Below, piece by piece: positions 31,331 to 43,665 of a stretch of 64,000 nucleotides of DNA. Under the pieces are notes generated by a model. It saw nothing but the letters and a program-made list of their open reading frames with translations. It was not told the DNA's origin and did not search any database. Source of the stretch: Sternotherus odoratus (taxonomy: Eukaryota; Chordata; Testudines; Kinosternidae); NCBI GenBank assembly GCA_032164245.1, contig JAVMKO010000006.1:9997001-10061000 (forward strand), read 5' to 3'. Both the position numbers and the translations under genes were made by a program. Within the stretch, counting starts at the first letter, position 1, and each line of letters opens with the position of its first letter.

Positions 31331-31863
31331 TTAAATAAATTTATTTTCTCTTGCGCTCACACTCATGCACACATGCCCATCGTTTGAAAACATCTTCTGG
31401 AATCAATTGTCGCCCCTGTACATATTTATGTATATTTATATGTGGGAGAGAATAGATTTAAAACCATATATATAGAAAATAAATGCCTATGTCTGCATTT
31501 ATATATTCATTTCCATTTTAATTTAAATTTACAATGTGAGTTATATAGCTGCAACTCCTACACATTCAGAAGAGAAAAAGTTCCTTAAAGATTACCTGAA
31601 TCTAAGTTATGAAAAGTGCGTGTGTATGTGTGTGTCTGTAAATATAATATATATATTTATAGAGAGAGGGGGGAAGAAAATTGATTCCAGAAGATGTTTT
31701 AAAACCTAGTAAGGTGATAAGCATATCTCAATCAATAACACACACTACTTTTTTTAGTAGGCAAAATAAGACATTTCCATTTTGTTAACTTAAAACTATT
31801 CCTTGTTTTATGCCACTTGACTATTTAGGTTGTATAGTATATGGCAAGCAGATGTCACACCAG

Positions 31864-31955
31864 TGTGTATGATGAAGTGGGTTCTAGCCCAAGAAAGCTT
31901 ATGTCCAAATACATTTGTAAGTCTCTAAGGTGTCACAAGGACTCCTCAGTATAAC
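31864..31955 (+). mobile_element. Penelope-like fragment retaining an almost complete hammerhead core
   Basis: Reads ATGATGA, then the helix II hairpin AGTGGG-TTCTA-GCCCA, then AGAAAGC, followed by the family sequence with CTCTAAGGTGTCACAAGG. Compared with the hammerhead core CUGANGA...GAAA, the visible core change is C to A at the first position. Fragment only; inactive as it stands. Confidence 0.65.
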
Positions 31956-32000
31956 TAAATTAGATCTCAATTCTCTGACTACTCACTGCATAAAGTGTCT

Positions 32001-32072
32001 AGTATCAGAGGGGTAGCTGTGTTAGTCTGGACCTTAGACTATAAGGTGGTACAAGACTCTTTGTCACTTTAT
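32001..32072 (-). mobile_element. Penelope-like terminal fragment
   Basis: Contains TATCAGAGGGGTAGCTGTGT and GTTAGTCTGG, then a partial inverted copy near ACAAGACTCTTTGTCAC. Opposite orientation to the fragment at 31864. The two may be a decayed palindrome pair. Confidence 0.6.
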
Positions 32073-33339
32073 AAAGTTAAGTATAAAATGTTTGCAGGGT
32101 CATGGCCATAGCTGCCATTTTTGTGGATGCTTGCTATATTGTTCAAGTTCTTTTGAATTTTAGGGCTATTCCAACTGTAGCTTTCTAGATAATATTTTGG
32201 TCTTGGGTGCCACTACTTGCTGACATACATGAAATGAGACTATTGGAGTCAGCATCATTTTAAAGCATTGAAGTCTATATTATATTACTACCAAATATGT
32301 AGTGCTTGAAAAAACCCACTCTCACAGTTTTTCTTAGTGATCTTAAGCCACCAATTTCACCAGAATTTAAGCTTTCAGTACAAAAAAAGTGTGTATACCT
32401 TTAGTCTTCAAGGACAATATCCCAAATGAGAACGGAGTGCAGATCAATTCAATTTTGTCTTCCTGAGTGTGTAGCCAGACAGCTTTGCTGCTCACAGTTT
32501 TTCAGAGTAGCTACTGATATTAGCAAGTCTTGTCAGTTTCGCTGCTGCTATTCAGAAATCTGAGAACAGTAGTGAAACTGTTAAGTCGTGTTCATTTCAC
32601 AGTGTTGCCCTTTATAGCAGCCAAAAGACTTGGAGATGTGGACATAGATTTATATTGGGGATATATATGTAAGTGGAAGTTTAAGGAGATACTTCAGTGG
32701 TAGTAAAAGATAGAAAAACTCCAGGTGAGGTAGTGGTATCAAGTGATGTATTTAAACAACAGTAGATTTATACAGTTTGTAAATTATTAAATTCTATGGC
32801 TATTAATCAATTTTGTACTAATGAGAATTTCTGCTAGTCATTGTCCTCCCTTCTCTTCAGACTGGCTGTGAATATTTTGCAAAGGAGAGTGTTTGCCATT
32901 TTCTGGCATACATAGTTAATAAAGTTTTACACTTTGCAAAGCTCTCAAATCGTACAAGATAAGGATGGCAGATTTGCCAGCAAATCTTTTGGTGCCTCTG
33001 GTCCTAGGCTAAGATGCTGTCTAAGATGCTGTAAAGGCAGGATTACCTCCTGTCTTTCCACTAGGTGATTTCTTCAAATCAAAGCGTTAGGGGATCTTTG
33101 GCAGAGCAGCAGAAGGAAGCTTACATTGCAAATGCTTGCAGTACAGTTGGCCTATAAATAGATAGTTCACATTTTTCTACCTTTTTTTATTGGTGCTTAC
33201 TAGTAAAGGTTCCTGCAGTGGGTTTTCGAACATGATAAACAGAAATATGGAGTCGCCCTTTTAAAATATCCTAGACTTGCTGATTGCAAATATATATTTT
33301 TTTAAAGTTAACTGAAGTCTGGTTGGAATGTGCACACGT

Positions 33340-33810
33340 AGACGGCTTGGCTACACTTGTGAGTTATAGCGCAATAAAGCCGCCGAGAGTGCTCTACCTT
33401 ACTACCCGTCTACACTGGCAAGGCACATGGAGCGCTCAGACTCCACGGCTGGAGCGCTTCTGGTACTCCACCTCCCCGAGAGGAATAATGTTTGTTGCGT
33501 TCTCACTGGAGCGCTGCGACGCCAGTGTGGGCACCTAATGTGCTCTGATTGGCCTCCGGAAGTGTCCCACAACACCTGTTCTAGCCACTCTGGTCATCAC
33601 TTTTGAACTCTGCTGCCCTATCCTCAGGTGACCAACTGTCAGACCCGCCCTTAATGCACCGCTCCCTATGCCACTTCACGTGCCAAGTGGCTATGCCAGT
33701 GCACTTACAGCTGTCAGTGTGGACAGAGTGGAGCGCTTTCCCTGGTGCGCTCTCCAAAAGCTGGTTTAACCCAAAGTGCTCTACATCTGCACAAGCCCAG
33801 AGTTGATGTC
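33340..33810. mobile_element. Probable MITE-like repeat, family uncertain
   Basis: Starts near GGCTTGGCTACACTTG and ends near CATCTGCACAAGCCC, loosely inverted. It has many GAGCGCT segments and a different base composition from the surrounding intron. I could not define target duplications. May be a Harbinger- or hAT-type non-autonomous element. Confidence 0.35.
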
Positions 33811-33825
33811 TGTGTTGCGCCATAG

Positions 33826-34270
33826 TGCATACTATGGGGTGTGAACTGCAAAGCGCACCAAATTGTTGCATTTGTAAGAGTTTCAAGCCCCAAACCAAAA
33901 AGGAGCAGGACATTAGACTAAGAGCGCTCCTTATGGAGTTGGCCCTCACACCGGTCCCTGAGCTGACTAAATCGGACTCTGCTCCAAGCTCTGCAGCTTT
34001 GGTGTGGAGCGCATCGCTGGCACCGGCTTCCAACCAGTGCCAATTACCGTTCCCGGTACTAGTTAAAAAACAGAAAAGGGCCAGGAGAGGACAGTTCCCT
34101 ACGCCCCGTAAAGGGAAGGAGAGAGCCAGAGGAAAGCAAAGACTCGCACAGGGCAGCTCTTCTCTTCCAGACGGTGGCCAGGCTTCAGCACCTGTTGAGC
34201 CCTCTTTGTGACCCAACCCAGGAAGCGGCACAGGCACTCAGCATCTGGCAGTGCCATCCACACCAGAGGC
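33826..34270 (+). pseudogene. DIRS Gag relic
   Basis: The open frame 33825-34211 matches the N-terminal cysteine region of the DIRS Gag at 6524. CCICKSFKPQTKKEQD corresponds to CNICKGFKPRTKKERD there, followed by a similar helix ending MELAL. Downstream it keeps the Pro/Ser-rich and basic character, then stops. Only about 0.4 kb remains and no RT is nearby, so it is a decayed fragment of a different DIRS lineage. Confidence 0.7.
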
Positions 34271-34283
34271 CTTTCAAGTCTGG

Positions 34284-34332
34284 GTGACTCCTGAGATCTC
34301 TTCCAACCCTGAGATTCTATGATTCTATAATC
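34284..34332 (+). mobile_element. CR1 3'-end remnant
   Basis: Only the terminal part is present: GAGATCTCTTCCAACCCTGA and ATTCTATGATTCTATAATC. Confidence 0.65.
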
Positions 34333-34601
34333 TAGGTCCCACTCTTGTCGTCATTCAGGAGGAATTCCCACTAAATCAGCAAGAGTTCATCCTGAATAAA
34401 GACAGCAAGATTAGGCCTCATAGCTTACTTGCTTTTTATCCAGCCAGATGCATTTTCTTTACATGTGATGTTTGTTAAAAAATATTCTTCTCAAACAATG
34501 GAGAGTAACTTCATTTGGTATGATGGAATTATTTGAGAAACTGTTGATAACCACTCAGTTTATGCATTTCATTATCATTACTGAATGTAGGGATAAGAAT
34601 T

Positions 34602-34914
34602 CAGTAGACTCTCTATTATCCAGGTTTGGGTGAACCAGGTTGTGGATTAACCGGGCTGTCAAAAAAAATACGCGTAACTCGCAGGGCTCGCTGTGGCTTT
34701 GTTGCCACCCCAAGCACACACACGAAAGAAAGAGAAAAAAATGCCCACCAGGGCACAGGGCAACCAGTGAACCAAACCCCCTACCCCCGACGCACGGTGG
34801 CTGGTGAACCAACCCTCCCCCGCCCCATATTTCCTGTGGATGGTGATTATCTGGGATTTTATCAACCAGGATTAATTTCTTTCCCTATCATCCTGGATAA
34901 TCGAGTCTACTATG
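34602..34914. mobile_element. Tigger-like MITE, second copy
   Basis: Same family as 28781-29024. Left end CAGTAGACTCTCTATTATCC; right end CATCCTGGATAATCGAGTC followed by TACTATG. The interior has the same GGATTAACCGGG and TTTCCTGTGGATGGTGATTA segments with an extra A-rich insertion. The flanking TA is decayed on the left. Confidence 0.75.
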
Positions 34915-35309
34915 TCGTATTCTATATCCTTTACTATATAAGTGTAGCATCTTGAGACCATATGATTAATTCTTCTCTTCTACACTATGGTTCCAACTCT
35001 ATAAGTGATTAAATTCCAGGAGCATTGAATTATGTAGTCAGTATATGGAAGTAAAGTTATACATACAGCTAAATTTAAAATATTGCTACTTATAATTAGC
35101 AACATAAGTGACTAACCACTGTAGGATATGTTCTCTTTTCAATTTTGCATGCAAACCACTTGGATCAAGATGAGACTGTTTCTCGTGTTATATTTTAGTC
35201 CAGCAAATCTGGGAAAAGTTTGATTTTTATGGAACAGAATCCTTGTGTTTCCATATTTGATGACTCTCCACTTCTACCGGATATTAAAATGAGTGTTTTT
35301 ACAACACAG

Positions 35310-35375
35310 ATTCCCAGGGAGACATGGATCGGACACATATTGAGCCCAATATGTATCTCACATCATTACTTAAAG
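35310..35375 (+). CDS. Host gene exon (66 bp, phase 1-1)
   Basis: A small exon that fits between 17346 and 41655. The acceptor is TTTTACAACACAG, the donor is AAAG|GTAAGAG (near-perfect consensus), and the length is 66, so it can be skipped without changing frame. With the carried base it reads DSQGDMDRTHIEPNMYLTS then LLK. Codons here look protein-like, unlike the overlapping random ORF in another frame. It could be alternatively spliced. Confidence 0.75.
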
Positions 35376-38300
35376 GTAAGAGCTACAGGTGAAGTGTTCT
35401 GCTACCAATAGCTATTAAGTCACATTCTTTGAGTTCATTTGGCATTCTTTTCCTTAATAGTCACTATCCTAAAAGAACCTAACAACATACATGCTCTCTC
35501 TTCTTGTTAAATGTCTTTGTAAATATAATCCAGATGTAAAGCTTCATTGTGCACAAAAGAAAAAAAGCAATGAGGGGCAGGGGAAAACCAAAAGCAAAAG
35601 ATTTTTAAAAGTCACTTCCCTTTAGGAGGCTTATAACATGTTGCATTATAGAGCCGAAGGTGTTGTAGTCAGAGCACTGGGGATAGCACTTGATAATGCC
35701 ATGTGTGGGGTGTTATTTGTTGAAACAGGACAGTGTTTAAACTTTGAAGTCAGTATTAAACAGAGTGAAGCAGCTGGAATCTGGCGTACGAAGAAACAAG
35801 TCATTCATATGAACTATTGCTATTAAGGGAATGAGAGGTACTGCATTGGAGTTGTTTTTATAAATGTGTGAAAGTTTACTCTAGGACCTAGCTGTTTTAG
35901 TTTTGCATTAAATTACACATGTGTAAAGCAAGCATCCAACCTTGGGTCAAGGAGTGGTTGGTTGGAAGGTTTTGCAACAAACATGAAGGGAGTGATGGAA
36001 ATTGTTTTTGTAGCTCTAGGATAGTAGTTTGTACCCCAGTCCTTCAGACTATTCCTTGACTGGATCCCTATATATTGCAGGTTTCCACAGGGGTCCACCT
36101 TTAGAGATCCTGTTGCAGGAATAAGGCTCTGGTTGGGTTTCTCATTTAAGAGAATTCTTGATTTAAAATACCGATCTTGCTAACTGTCCCTGGAAGAACA
36201 GCACTGGACTAAAAGGATAAAGCGTATATTTTTATTTGGCTTAAAAGATTCAGATTTGTTTAGTTTTTTCTTTTGCCAAATAGAAAAAAAACGATTTAAA
36301 CGTTTTTTCTTTGTTCCTAATGTTGACATATGGTGCTAGTAACCAAACCTTTCTTCAATCTGTTTGATTCCTGCTTGAATTGGCACAAGTTCCTGATGCA
36401 CAGAATGCTGTATATGAAACGTGTATGTGCAAATACATCTCTCACAGAACATTTTTTATAACCGGTCGTGGATTGAAATAGATCCTTTTCATATTTTGTT
36501 CAGTTACAATCTTGAAATTTAGTACTGAACATTAATTTGTCATTGACTGCTGAGTACAAGGGAAAAAACTTCCAAATCTGAAAACTACCTTTCTGTCACA
36601 TGGTCACTAAAATGTTGTCAGTCATTATTATTGAATTTCAACCAATCAAAGGTTGTAACACCGATGTTAATAGTATCAGTTTTCAAAAATTATGTTAATG
36701 TATTCTATGAGATGGTGATGATGACTGGAGAAGTGAAGGACATCTGAGGTCACCAGTTCTTATTGGGTTTTAACAAAGAAAATGTCTATAAATATGTTTA
36801 AGTAGGTGTTTATAAAACTAAATAGAGTATTTCCAGAACTTCTAAACAGGCAAAAGCTGCTGAACGTGTGATAAGAATAATGCTTAGTTACCTGATTTAC
36901 TGTGTTTTTATGGAATAGTGAAATTCTCCATTCAATTTTACTATACCATACTATACTATACTATACACCACTACTAGTTGCATGTTAATGAATGAAGGAT
37001 GTTTAAAATGAAAACCTCTGTGTATTGATCATAAGCTGTTATCTTCTGATAAAATAATAAAGAAAAATGAATGTCATTAAAATAGGATCTTGCCAAAGGT
37101 TTTATGCAGGCACAAATTCTGATAACTAGATCCAGCCAAAAAGGCAGATGCAGCTGTTAGTGAGTGTATATGTTTGTATGTATTTGTAGATATATAAGCA
37201 CACAAGCATATGTGCTCTGTGTGTGTATATTTGTGTGTTTACATATAGGTGTGGTGTGGGCGTGCACATATGAGTTTATATAATGTATGCGCCATGCACA
37301 TTAAAGGTCAGAGTTAGAAAGAGTTGACAATAATAAAACACAGATGAGGGTCACTTAATAGTTGTGCCATTAGGCCAATATAGACTTAGAATACCAACAG
37401 CCTTGGAAACTTGCAGTCATGAAGCAAGATCTCAAACTTTCCTAAAATAGGATATCCATAAACCTTCATGTTTAAAATTATTGAAAGTATAGATAACACA
37501 TTTTCTGCATGTCTAATGCAGTAGAAAACATTTTAAAATTACGTCTTGAAAATAAACCATTGTTCTTTATACATGGTACATTTTAAATGGCTCTTAAAAA
37601 AAATAAATGGAAGATAATGAAATAGCTGAGAATATTTCTGTTGACCGATTAGAATGTCTTATTCTGTTTGTTTCTGTATGTACTTTTCACATTTTATATC
37701 AAACATAAAATTGGACTCTAGTATGTCTGCAAAACATATTGCAGCATATGTTAGGAAGAACTTTTTCAGCACCCCAGCTTCAAACACTTGGCAGGTTAGA
37801 TGAAGTTATTGCAAGCCCCTGGCATCAGGGAATATTCTTTTTTAACAAACCTGAAAACAGCTGTTGAAACAATGACATCATGGAATAGTGGCATGACTGG
37901 GGAAATTTATTAACAAAATCAAGCTTTGAAAGCATCCAACTACATCTAATATAAGTAGAGCATAGAAAGGTTTGTTTTAGTGTTTATTGATGATTTGCAA
38001 AATTTCCTTAGGCATCACACTTTCACATTTTAAGTCCATACTAGCTTAGTTTCTGACCAACTGAACAGTCACACTTTTCAGTTCCCATTTTTCATAACCA
38101 GTTTCTTTTTTTAAGCAGCCCCTAGTTGCACAGAAAGCCCTTGTGAGCCCTTTCTAAAAATAACTTATATATATAATTTGTGCAACTTTTTAACTTTTCC
38201 AAAAGTGTCCTTTTAAAGAGTCTTCAGAAGATATGCAACTTCTTGCATGTACTCATTTTGGGTTAGGTTTGCTCAGGGCTTATGCCAATATAAAGCCTGG

Positions 38301-40699
38301 CAGATGTACTTTGCAGAGGAAAGACATCAGGGGAATGAGGCTGTTTGTGCAGAGTCTCAGGGTGGGGGTGGGTGTAATGGGGTATCAGTGCCCGAAGAGT
38401 GAATTGGATTGGAAAGGGGATGTCACCATAGCAGCCATGTTACTCGCTGACTTAATGGGAACTTCCTTCTGCAGGGACCAGCCTTCCTGAGGTGCAAAAA
38501 GTTTAGCTGGCAAAGGTTGCTTCCTGTATTGGATTTACCGAATTTGGGCATAAATGTGTTTGACCTCCTTGGAAGTTGGCAGCTACTGGAGACCGAAAAG
38601 CACTAGATGAAATTTTATATTAGCAGTGTTTTTTATTCCATCACTGATCAGTTTAATTAGCAATTTAAGTATGTTTTGGCACATTCAAGTGAAAGCAGGG
38701 TGTTGCTGCACTGTCATAATAGATAAGCCTGACAAATATTTTATGTGTGGAATGGAGTTTTAATTGCCGAGGCTGTCGGAGAACAAGGGAAGATCACTAA
38801 TGTACTGTGTCATGTTAGTAGAAAAACAAACTATGCCGGGGATTTCACTATCACACTCACGAAACCAAGTATACTTGCAGCTCGCCTCTAGGATGTTTGG
38901 TCTTTGTTACTGAACCCTTTATTTTTCAAAGTGACATTGAGTTCACAAAATGCTATTTAAGTAATGAAGCTAATGGTAGCTTGACAGTATTGATTGGCTG
39001 CAGGAAGGTGATTCCTCCCTGCCCTAGATTTTAACTTTCAGCTAATGGCCTGAGGTACTTACGGGAGGCCTTTATCCTAAATCTATTCTGCAGTTGCTGT
39101 AAAGCAGATAGATGTAAATTTAATTTACTCAGTAACTGATTTCTTCATATACTTCAAACACTAAATATGTGCTCAAAGAATTTATTTTGTTGATTAGATT
39201 AATTTGCCACGCAGTTTATTGTTTCCACCATGGTGAGATGATGATCTTGAACTTCCCATATCCCTTATTACTCTTTTTGCTTATTTTTAATTTTAAATCA
39301 ATAGAAAAATAGAGTTCAGAAATAGCTTTTTAAAATTACTACTGTATGGATTCCCTCCCTCCCCCTCCTCCCAAAGTCCTGTTTATTTGGGATAGTTGTA
39401 GTATGGACAACAGTTAAATCTGTAATATTGTCTGTTTTTCTCACTGATACTGAAAGAGATTAATTTGAGGTCCTGAATTGTGTACCATTAATTGCCGCCA
39501 CCTCCCATCCTGTAGAAGATACCAAACAGTCAGTGGTATGGTATCAAAGAACAGTGAAAGCCAGAGATATCTAAGGGCAGAGAGACCATCTTCCAGTCAT
39601 TCCGTATTATATCTTTTTTTGCCTCCTCTCCTGGAAGCATGGGGCCTAGTTAATATTTTGAACCCAGATCCCGCATTCCCTCTAGCACCTACTTAATAAG
39701 GTTAGACAAGAAGGGTGACTCTGAGAAGAGGGACCAAAAAAGAAAGAACCCAGCTAAGAAAGCTGTGCACCAACTGTGCACCAATTGTGCTTGCTACCCC
39801 TCCTGAAAAGAGTCTTGGGGAGCTTGCTCTAAGGGATCCTCCCCCAACTCTGGACACCCCCGCTGGCAGAAGGAATATCTGAGAGAACACTTCATGGTGC
39901 CCAGCTCCAATTGTCAGCATCCTTCCCTTTGGTGGGATAATGGCTCTCACTCCCCTTAATGTCTATGTTGCTATAGTGGATTTTGATTGTGGCCAGCTGG
40001 CCTGTGGGTAATTTAATTCTGATGCTGTTTTGGAGTCCAGTTCTGCTTCCACTGCATGTTAGCACTCTCATTGTAGACTGATTTGTGGCCTGCTCCATCT
40101 TCTGCTGCCCTGTACTGTTTTCTTCCCATAGCTCAATGCAAGTAGGACCCTGACCTTTTGCTTACTGTTTCTCCCCTCCCGTCTGGTGTCTGGGCACAGG
40201 TGTTTTCTCCCTCTCCAGCTTTTGAAACTGCAGCAGCTTTCCCTGCTGCTCAGCAGTGAGTGCAGCTATACACTCCTAGGGGCTTGCTTCCCATAGCAGT
40301 CTCCCACTGTTGCAGCGTGGCGGTTGGCACAATGCCAACTTGACTGCTGCCTGGGATTTCACTCTACCTCCTGGCGTCAGAGGGTTGAGATCACGACAGA
40401 GGAAAACACAAGCTGTTGCTTGACTATCTATGGAGACATAGGTAGCGGAGGCACACTCAACTGGTGGAGTTCCCCAAGCCTCCTTTTATCTAAGCCACCT
40501 CCTGTCAGACTGCTTGTTACATCTACTCTTTGGCTGGAATCTTCCACTGGGTGAAAGAAAAGAGAGATGAATGACAAGAGGCCAACGTAGGGCTTGTTCA
40601 GCCAGTCAGGGAAGGGGATGCTGGAAGGATGGTTTCCCTACAATGGCAGAGTTAAGGCAGTGTTTGGTCTCTAATAGGGTATTTGAGATAGTGATAGGG
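35376..40699. other. Intron of the host gene
   Basis: AT-rich intronic DNA with simple repeats (CTATA units at 36946-36967, TATG-rich stretch at 37155-37280). No exon or named repeat identified. The minus ORF at 39702-39950 has no support. Confidence 0.5.
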
Positions 40700-41274
40700 C
40701 AGAAATGAGCAAACTTCGGCCCACGGGCCACGTACGGCCAGTTAGCCCATCCTGTCTGGCCCCTGAGCTCGCCGGGGAGGCTCCCCCCAGACCCTCCCCC
40801 GCTGTCCCTCCGCAGTCATGCAACTGCATGAGCAGTGCTCTGTGGGGCGGAGCTGCATGGCAGCATGTCTGGCTCCGGCCACTTCTCTGAGCGGCGTGGT
40901 AAGGGGGCCGGGGCCAGCGCCGGGGGGGGGGGGGGGAGGGTTGAATAAGGGGGCAGGGATCAGGGGGTGGTTGGATGGGGCGGAGGTTCTGGGGGGGCAC
41001 TCAGGATGGGGAACAGGTGCGGGGGTTGGATGAGGCGTGGGAGTCCAGGAGCTCTGTCAGAAAGCGAGAGTGTGGATAGGAGTTAGGACAGTCAGTGGAC
41101 AAGGAGCAGGGGGAGTTGGATGGATCTGGGGTTCTGAGAGGGGCGGGAAGTGAGAGGGGGTCGGATGGGGTCGGGGGCCAGGCTGTTTGGGGAGGCACAG
41201 CCTTCCCTACTCGGCTCTCCATACAATTTTGAACCCCCGTATGGCCCTCTGGCCAAAAAGTTTTCCTACCCCTG
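40700..41274. mobile_element. hAT non-autonomous element, 8-bp target duplication
   Basis: Left end CAGAAATGAGCAAACTTCGG; right end, inverted, CAGGGGTAGGAAAACTTTTT then GGCC. The flanking 8-mers tgataggg (40692-40699) and tgatagag (41275-41282) differ by one base. The interior is G-rich with no transposase frame. It lies about 380 bp upstream of the last exon. Confidence 0.85.
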
Positions 41275-41654
41275 TGATAGAGTGTATCCCTGTGGGTGCA
41301 GAAGTAGAGTGTATCTGCTGTTAGTTATTTTAACTTTTCGTTTGCTTGTTTTTTAAAATTTTTGTCAGATATGCTGAGTGTCGCAACTTTAATTGTTTTA
41401 TAAGGTTTTCGACACACACACACACACATCTGTATATGTGTGCAGTGCCTTATAAAGAAATGTAGTAGCTAAAATAAGACCACACTGGGAAATATGAGAC
41501 AAAGATGTAGCTGAACACATTCAGTGGACATTTTGCCATATGTTTATCCTTGACATATGAGTATGTATCCTTATATCCATAAGATGCTTTAGTACCTTTG
41601 AAATTGTGATATTTGAACTGTAAAATAATGTAATTATTCTGCTTTTTATTTTAG

Positions 41655-41800
41655 GAGGGGAAACTGTACCACATTTAAGTTCACTGACTTCTCCAGCGAA
41701 GATGTCAGTGATGCTGCCTTCCATGAATATAGACGACCAGACGCAAAGTATCAGTACGGTACATGGGGATTCAGACTCTTCAGGAACAGATACATTTTAA
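41655..41800 (+). CDS. Host gene terminal exon with stop codon
   Basis: The acceptor TTTTTATTTTAG is strong. The first two bases complete a Gly codon with the base carried from 35375. The frame gives GETVPHLSSLTSPAKMSV, later DDQTQSISTVHGD, and ends DSDSSGTDTF before TAA at 41798. The C-terminus is Ser/Thr/Asp-rich. A short 3' UTR and a poly(A) signal follow, so this is the real end of the gene. If the TALPID3 guess is right, this tail should align end-to-end with the conserved C-terminus of that protein. Confidence 0.85.
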
Positions 41801-42025
41801 AACATGGGGTTTTTATTATGTCACATATCTGAAAATTTTCTAGGGAAATATTTTGTCTAGCTCGTGTTATAATCCATATATTTTTGGCGTGAAATCTCAG
41901 TACTGTTTATTTTCTACTTGTTTTTTGTAATTTTGTATTAATCGGAATTTAAATCTAGAAAATTATTTTGTCGTGAATATATAAAATATTTTAAACAAAA
42001 ATAAAAGAATATAATTTTTCAGCAT
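41801..42025 (+). promoter_or_regulatory. 3' UTR and poly(A) signal of host gene
   Basis: A 3' UTR of about 220 bases follows the stop. AATAAA occurs at 42000-42005, and cleavage would be expected roughly 15-25 bases later. The UTR is AT-rich. Confidence 0.7.
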
Positions 42026-42982
42026 TACTGGGATTAAATGGCCCTCATTCTGATTTATTTGAGAATGTATTTATATGAGTATTTGAATATGAAGGGGATC
42101 TGTATTCTAGACCTCTTTAATTCTCTGGCAAAATTCCCATTGATTTCAATGGGTAAAGGATTGGGGCCTATCATATGTCTCAAACCCTTTGAAATTCTTT
42201 TGATCTCTATGAAGAATTATACAAATCAATTGGATTTCTTGACAGATCTTTTGAAAGAAACAGGCTAAACCACAACACAGCAAAAAAAAAAAAGAAACAC
42301 AGGTTTGGAGAGGAAGAACACACAAATGACTCTGTCATAAGTTGACTATGCTAGTTAGTTGGTATATAGAGGCCATTGTGGCAGAATGGATTTTCGGTTA
42401 TTGAAAAGGAGAGGTTAGAAGTAAAATATATTTGAAAACCAAGTACTGAAAAAAGATAATCTTAAATATGTTGAGCAGTTTTGATTCATTCCTAAAACTC
42501 TCCTAACAAACAATAAGGCAACGCAGACACAATTGCCTTCTTTATGGTATTTCTTCTTTGGAGAGTTGTTCTATTTTAGAATTGTTTTTCATTCTTGAAC
42601 TGTGACTGTATGAGAGATGATATGGAAATCTTTAAAAGATTAAAGAATACAAGTAAAACAAATGCAAATTATATGACAAGACACTTCTTAACTAGTCACT
42701 GTCTTCAAAAAAAAAAAAATCCAGTGTTCCCCTTTAAAAATAACAGCTACCATTAATGGTCATATATTCAAACATCACCCTCTGGAGAGATTATTCAGTT
42801 TTGCTTATTGAGCAACGACAGTGTGGTCAGTGCTGTACAAAATGTAGAGGAAGATGTGATCCTTGCCCAAGCAAGCTTCTAATCTAAATACAATAATTTG
42901 AATGCATATGGCTTCAAGTACAGACATCAGCAGATGGATTTTTTCACCAGGCAGTGCAAATTCTTTATGCCTTTGCTCCATT
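42026..42982. other. Intergenic DNA downstream of the host gene
   Basis: AT-rich, no gene recognised. A segment at about 42805-42895 with GTCAGTGCTGTACAAAATG resembles the MIR-like repeat. Confidence 0.5.
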
Positions 42983-42990
42983 CTTTAGCC

Positions 42991-43306
42991 CAGGGGTCAG
43001 CAACCTTTCAGAAGTGATATGCCGAGCCTTCATTTATTCACTCTAATTTAAGGTTTTGTGGGCCAGTAATACATTTTAATGTTTTCTGTAAGTCTACTTT
43101 CTAAAAGTCTTTCTAGAATATAAAATGAAACTATTGTCGTATGTAAAGTAAATACGATTTTTAAAATGTTTAAGAAGCTTCATTTAAAATTAAATTAAAA
43201 TGCAGAGCCCCCCAGACCAGTGGCCAGGACCCGAGCAATGTGAGTGCCACTAAAAATCAGCTTGTGTGCCACTTTTGGCACCCCTGCCATAGGTTGCCTA
43301 CCCCTG
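42991..43306. mobile_element. hAT (Charlie-like) MITE with perfect 8-bp target duplication
   Basis: Ends CAGGGGTCAGCAACC and GGTTGCCTACCCCTG, flanked by CTTTAGCC at 42983-42990 and 43307-43314. The 316-bp interior (GAAGTGATATGCCGAGCC and so on) has no ORF. Confidence 0.92.
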
Positions 43307-43529
43307 CTTTAGCCTATCTGTGCCTGCAATGTGATATACCTGCAAAGTCTGGGATATCAGCTCTTTCAAGGCACCAGGGGTATCAGGGAGCCTCTCAAGT
43401 GGCAAGGAAACGATCCCTTTTCTGGTGGTTTCTATGTACCTCACTGTGACTTTGAGACACATAACGTCACTTTATCAGCCACAGCTTCCACTCCATCTTT
43501 AATCACCTGCTGCTATGAACAGTTCCTGC

Positions 43530-43665
43530 ATGCAGCGTAGCTGTAGCCATGTCAGTCCCAGGATATTAGAGAGACAAGGTGGGTGAGGTGATCTCTTCTA
43601 TTGGTGAGAGAGACGAACTTTCGAGCTACCCACAACTCTCCTTCAAGTCTGGGAAAGGTACTCCC
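43530..43665 (-). mobile_element. Penelope-like fragment, second subfamily, with degenerate hammerhead
   Basis: On the minus strand it has TGAAGGA, a stem, then CTCGAAAG, followed by the family sequence and, at its end, the complement of TAGCTGTAGCCATGTCAG. The arrangement matches the ribozyme-bearing terminus of Penelope-like elements, but the core has substitutions. Confidence 0.55.

Noticed and set aside
33581..34237. Minus-strand ORF of 218 aa
   Set aside because: It is the antisense of the DIRS Gag relic and the MITE-like repeat. The + strand carries the recognisable cysteine motif.
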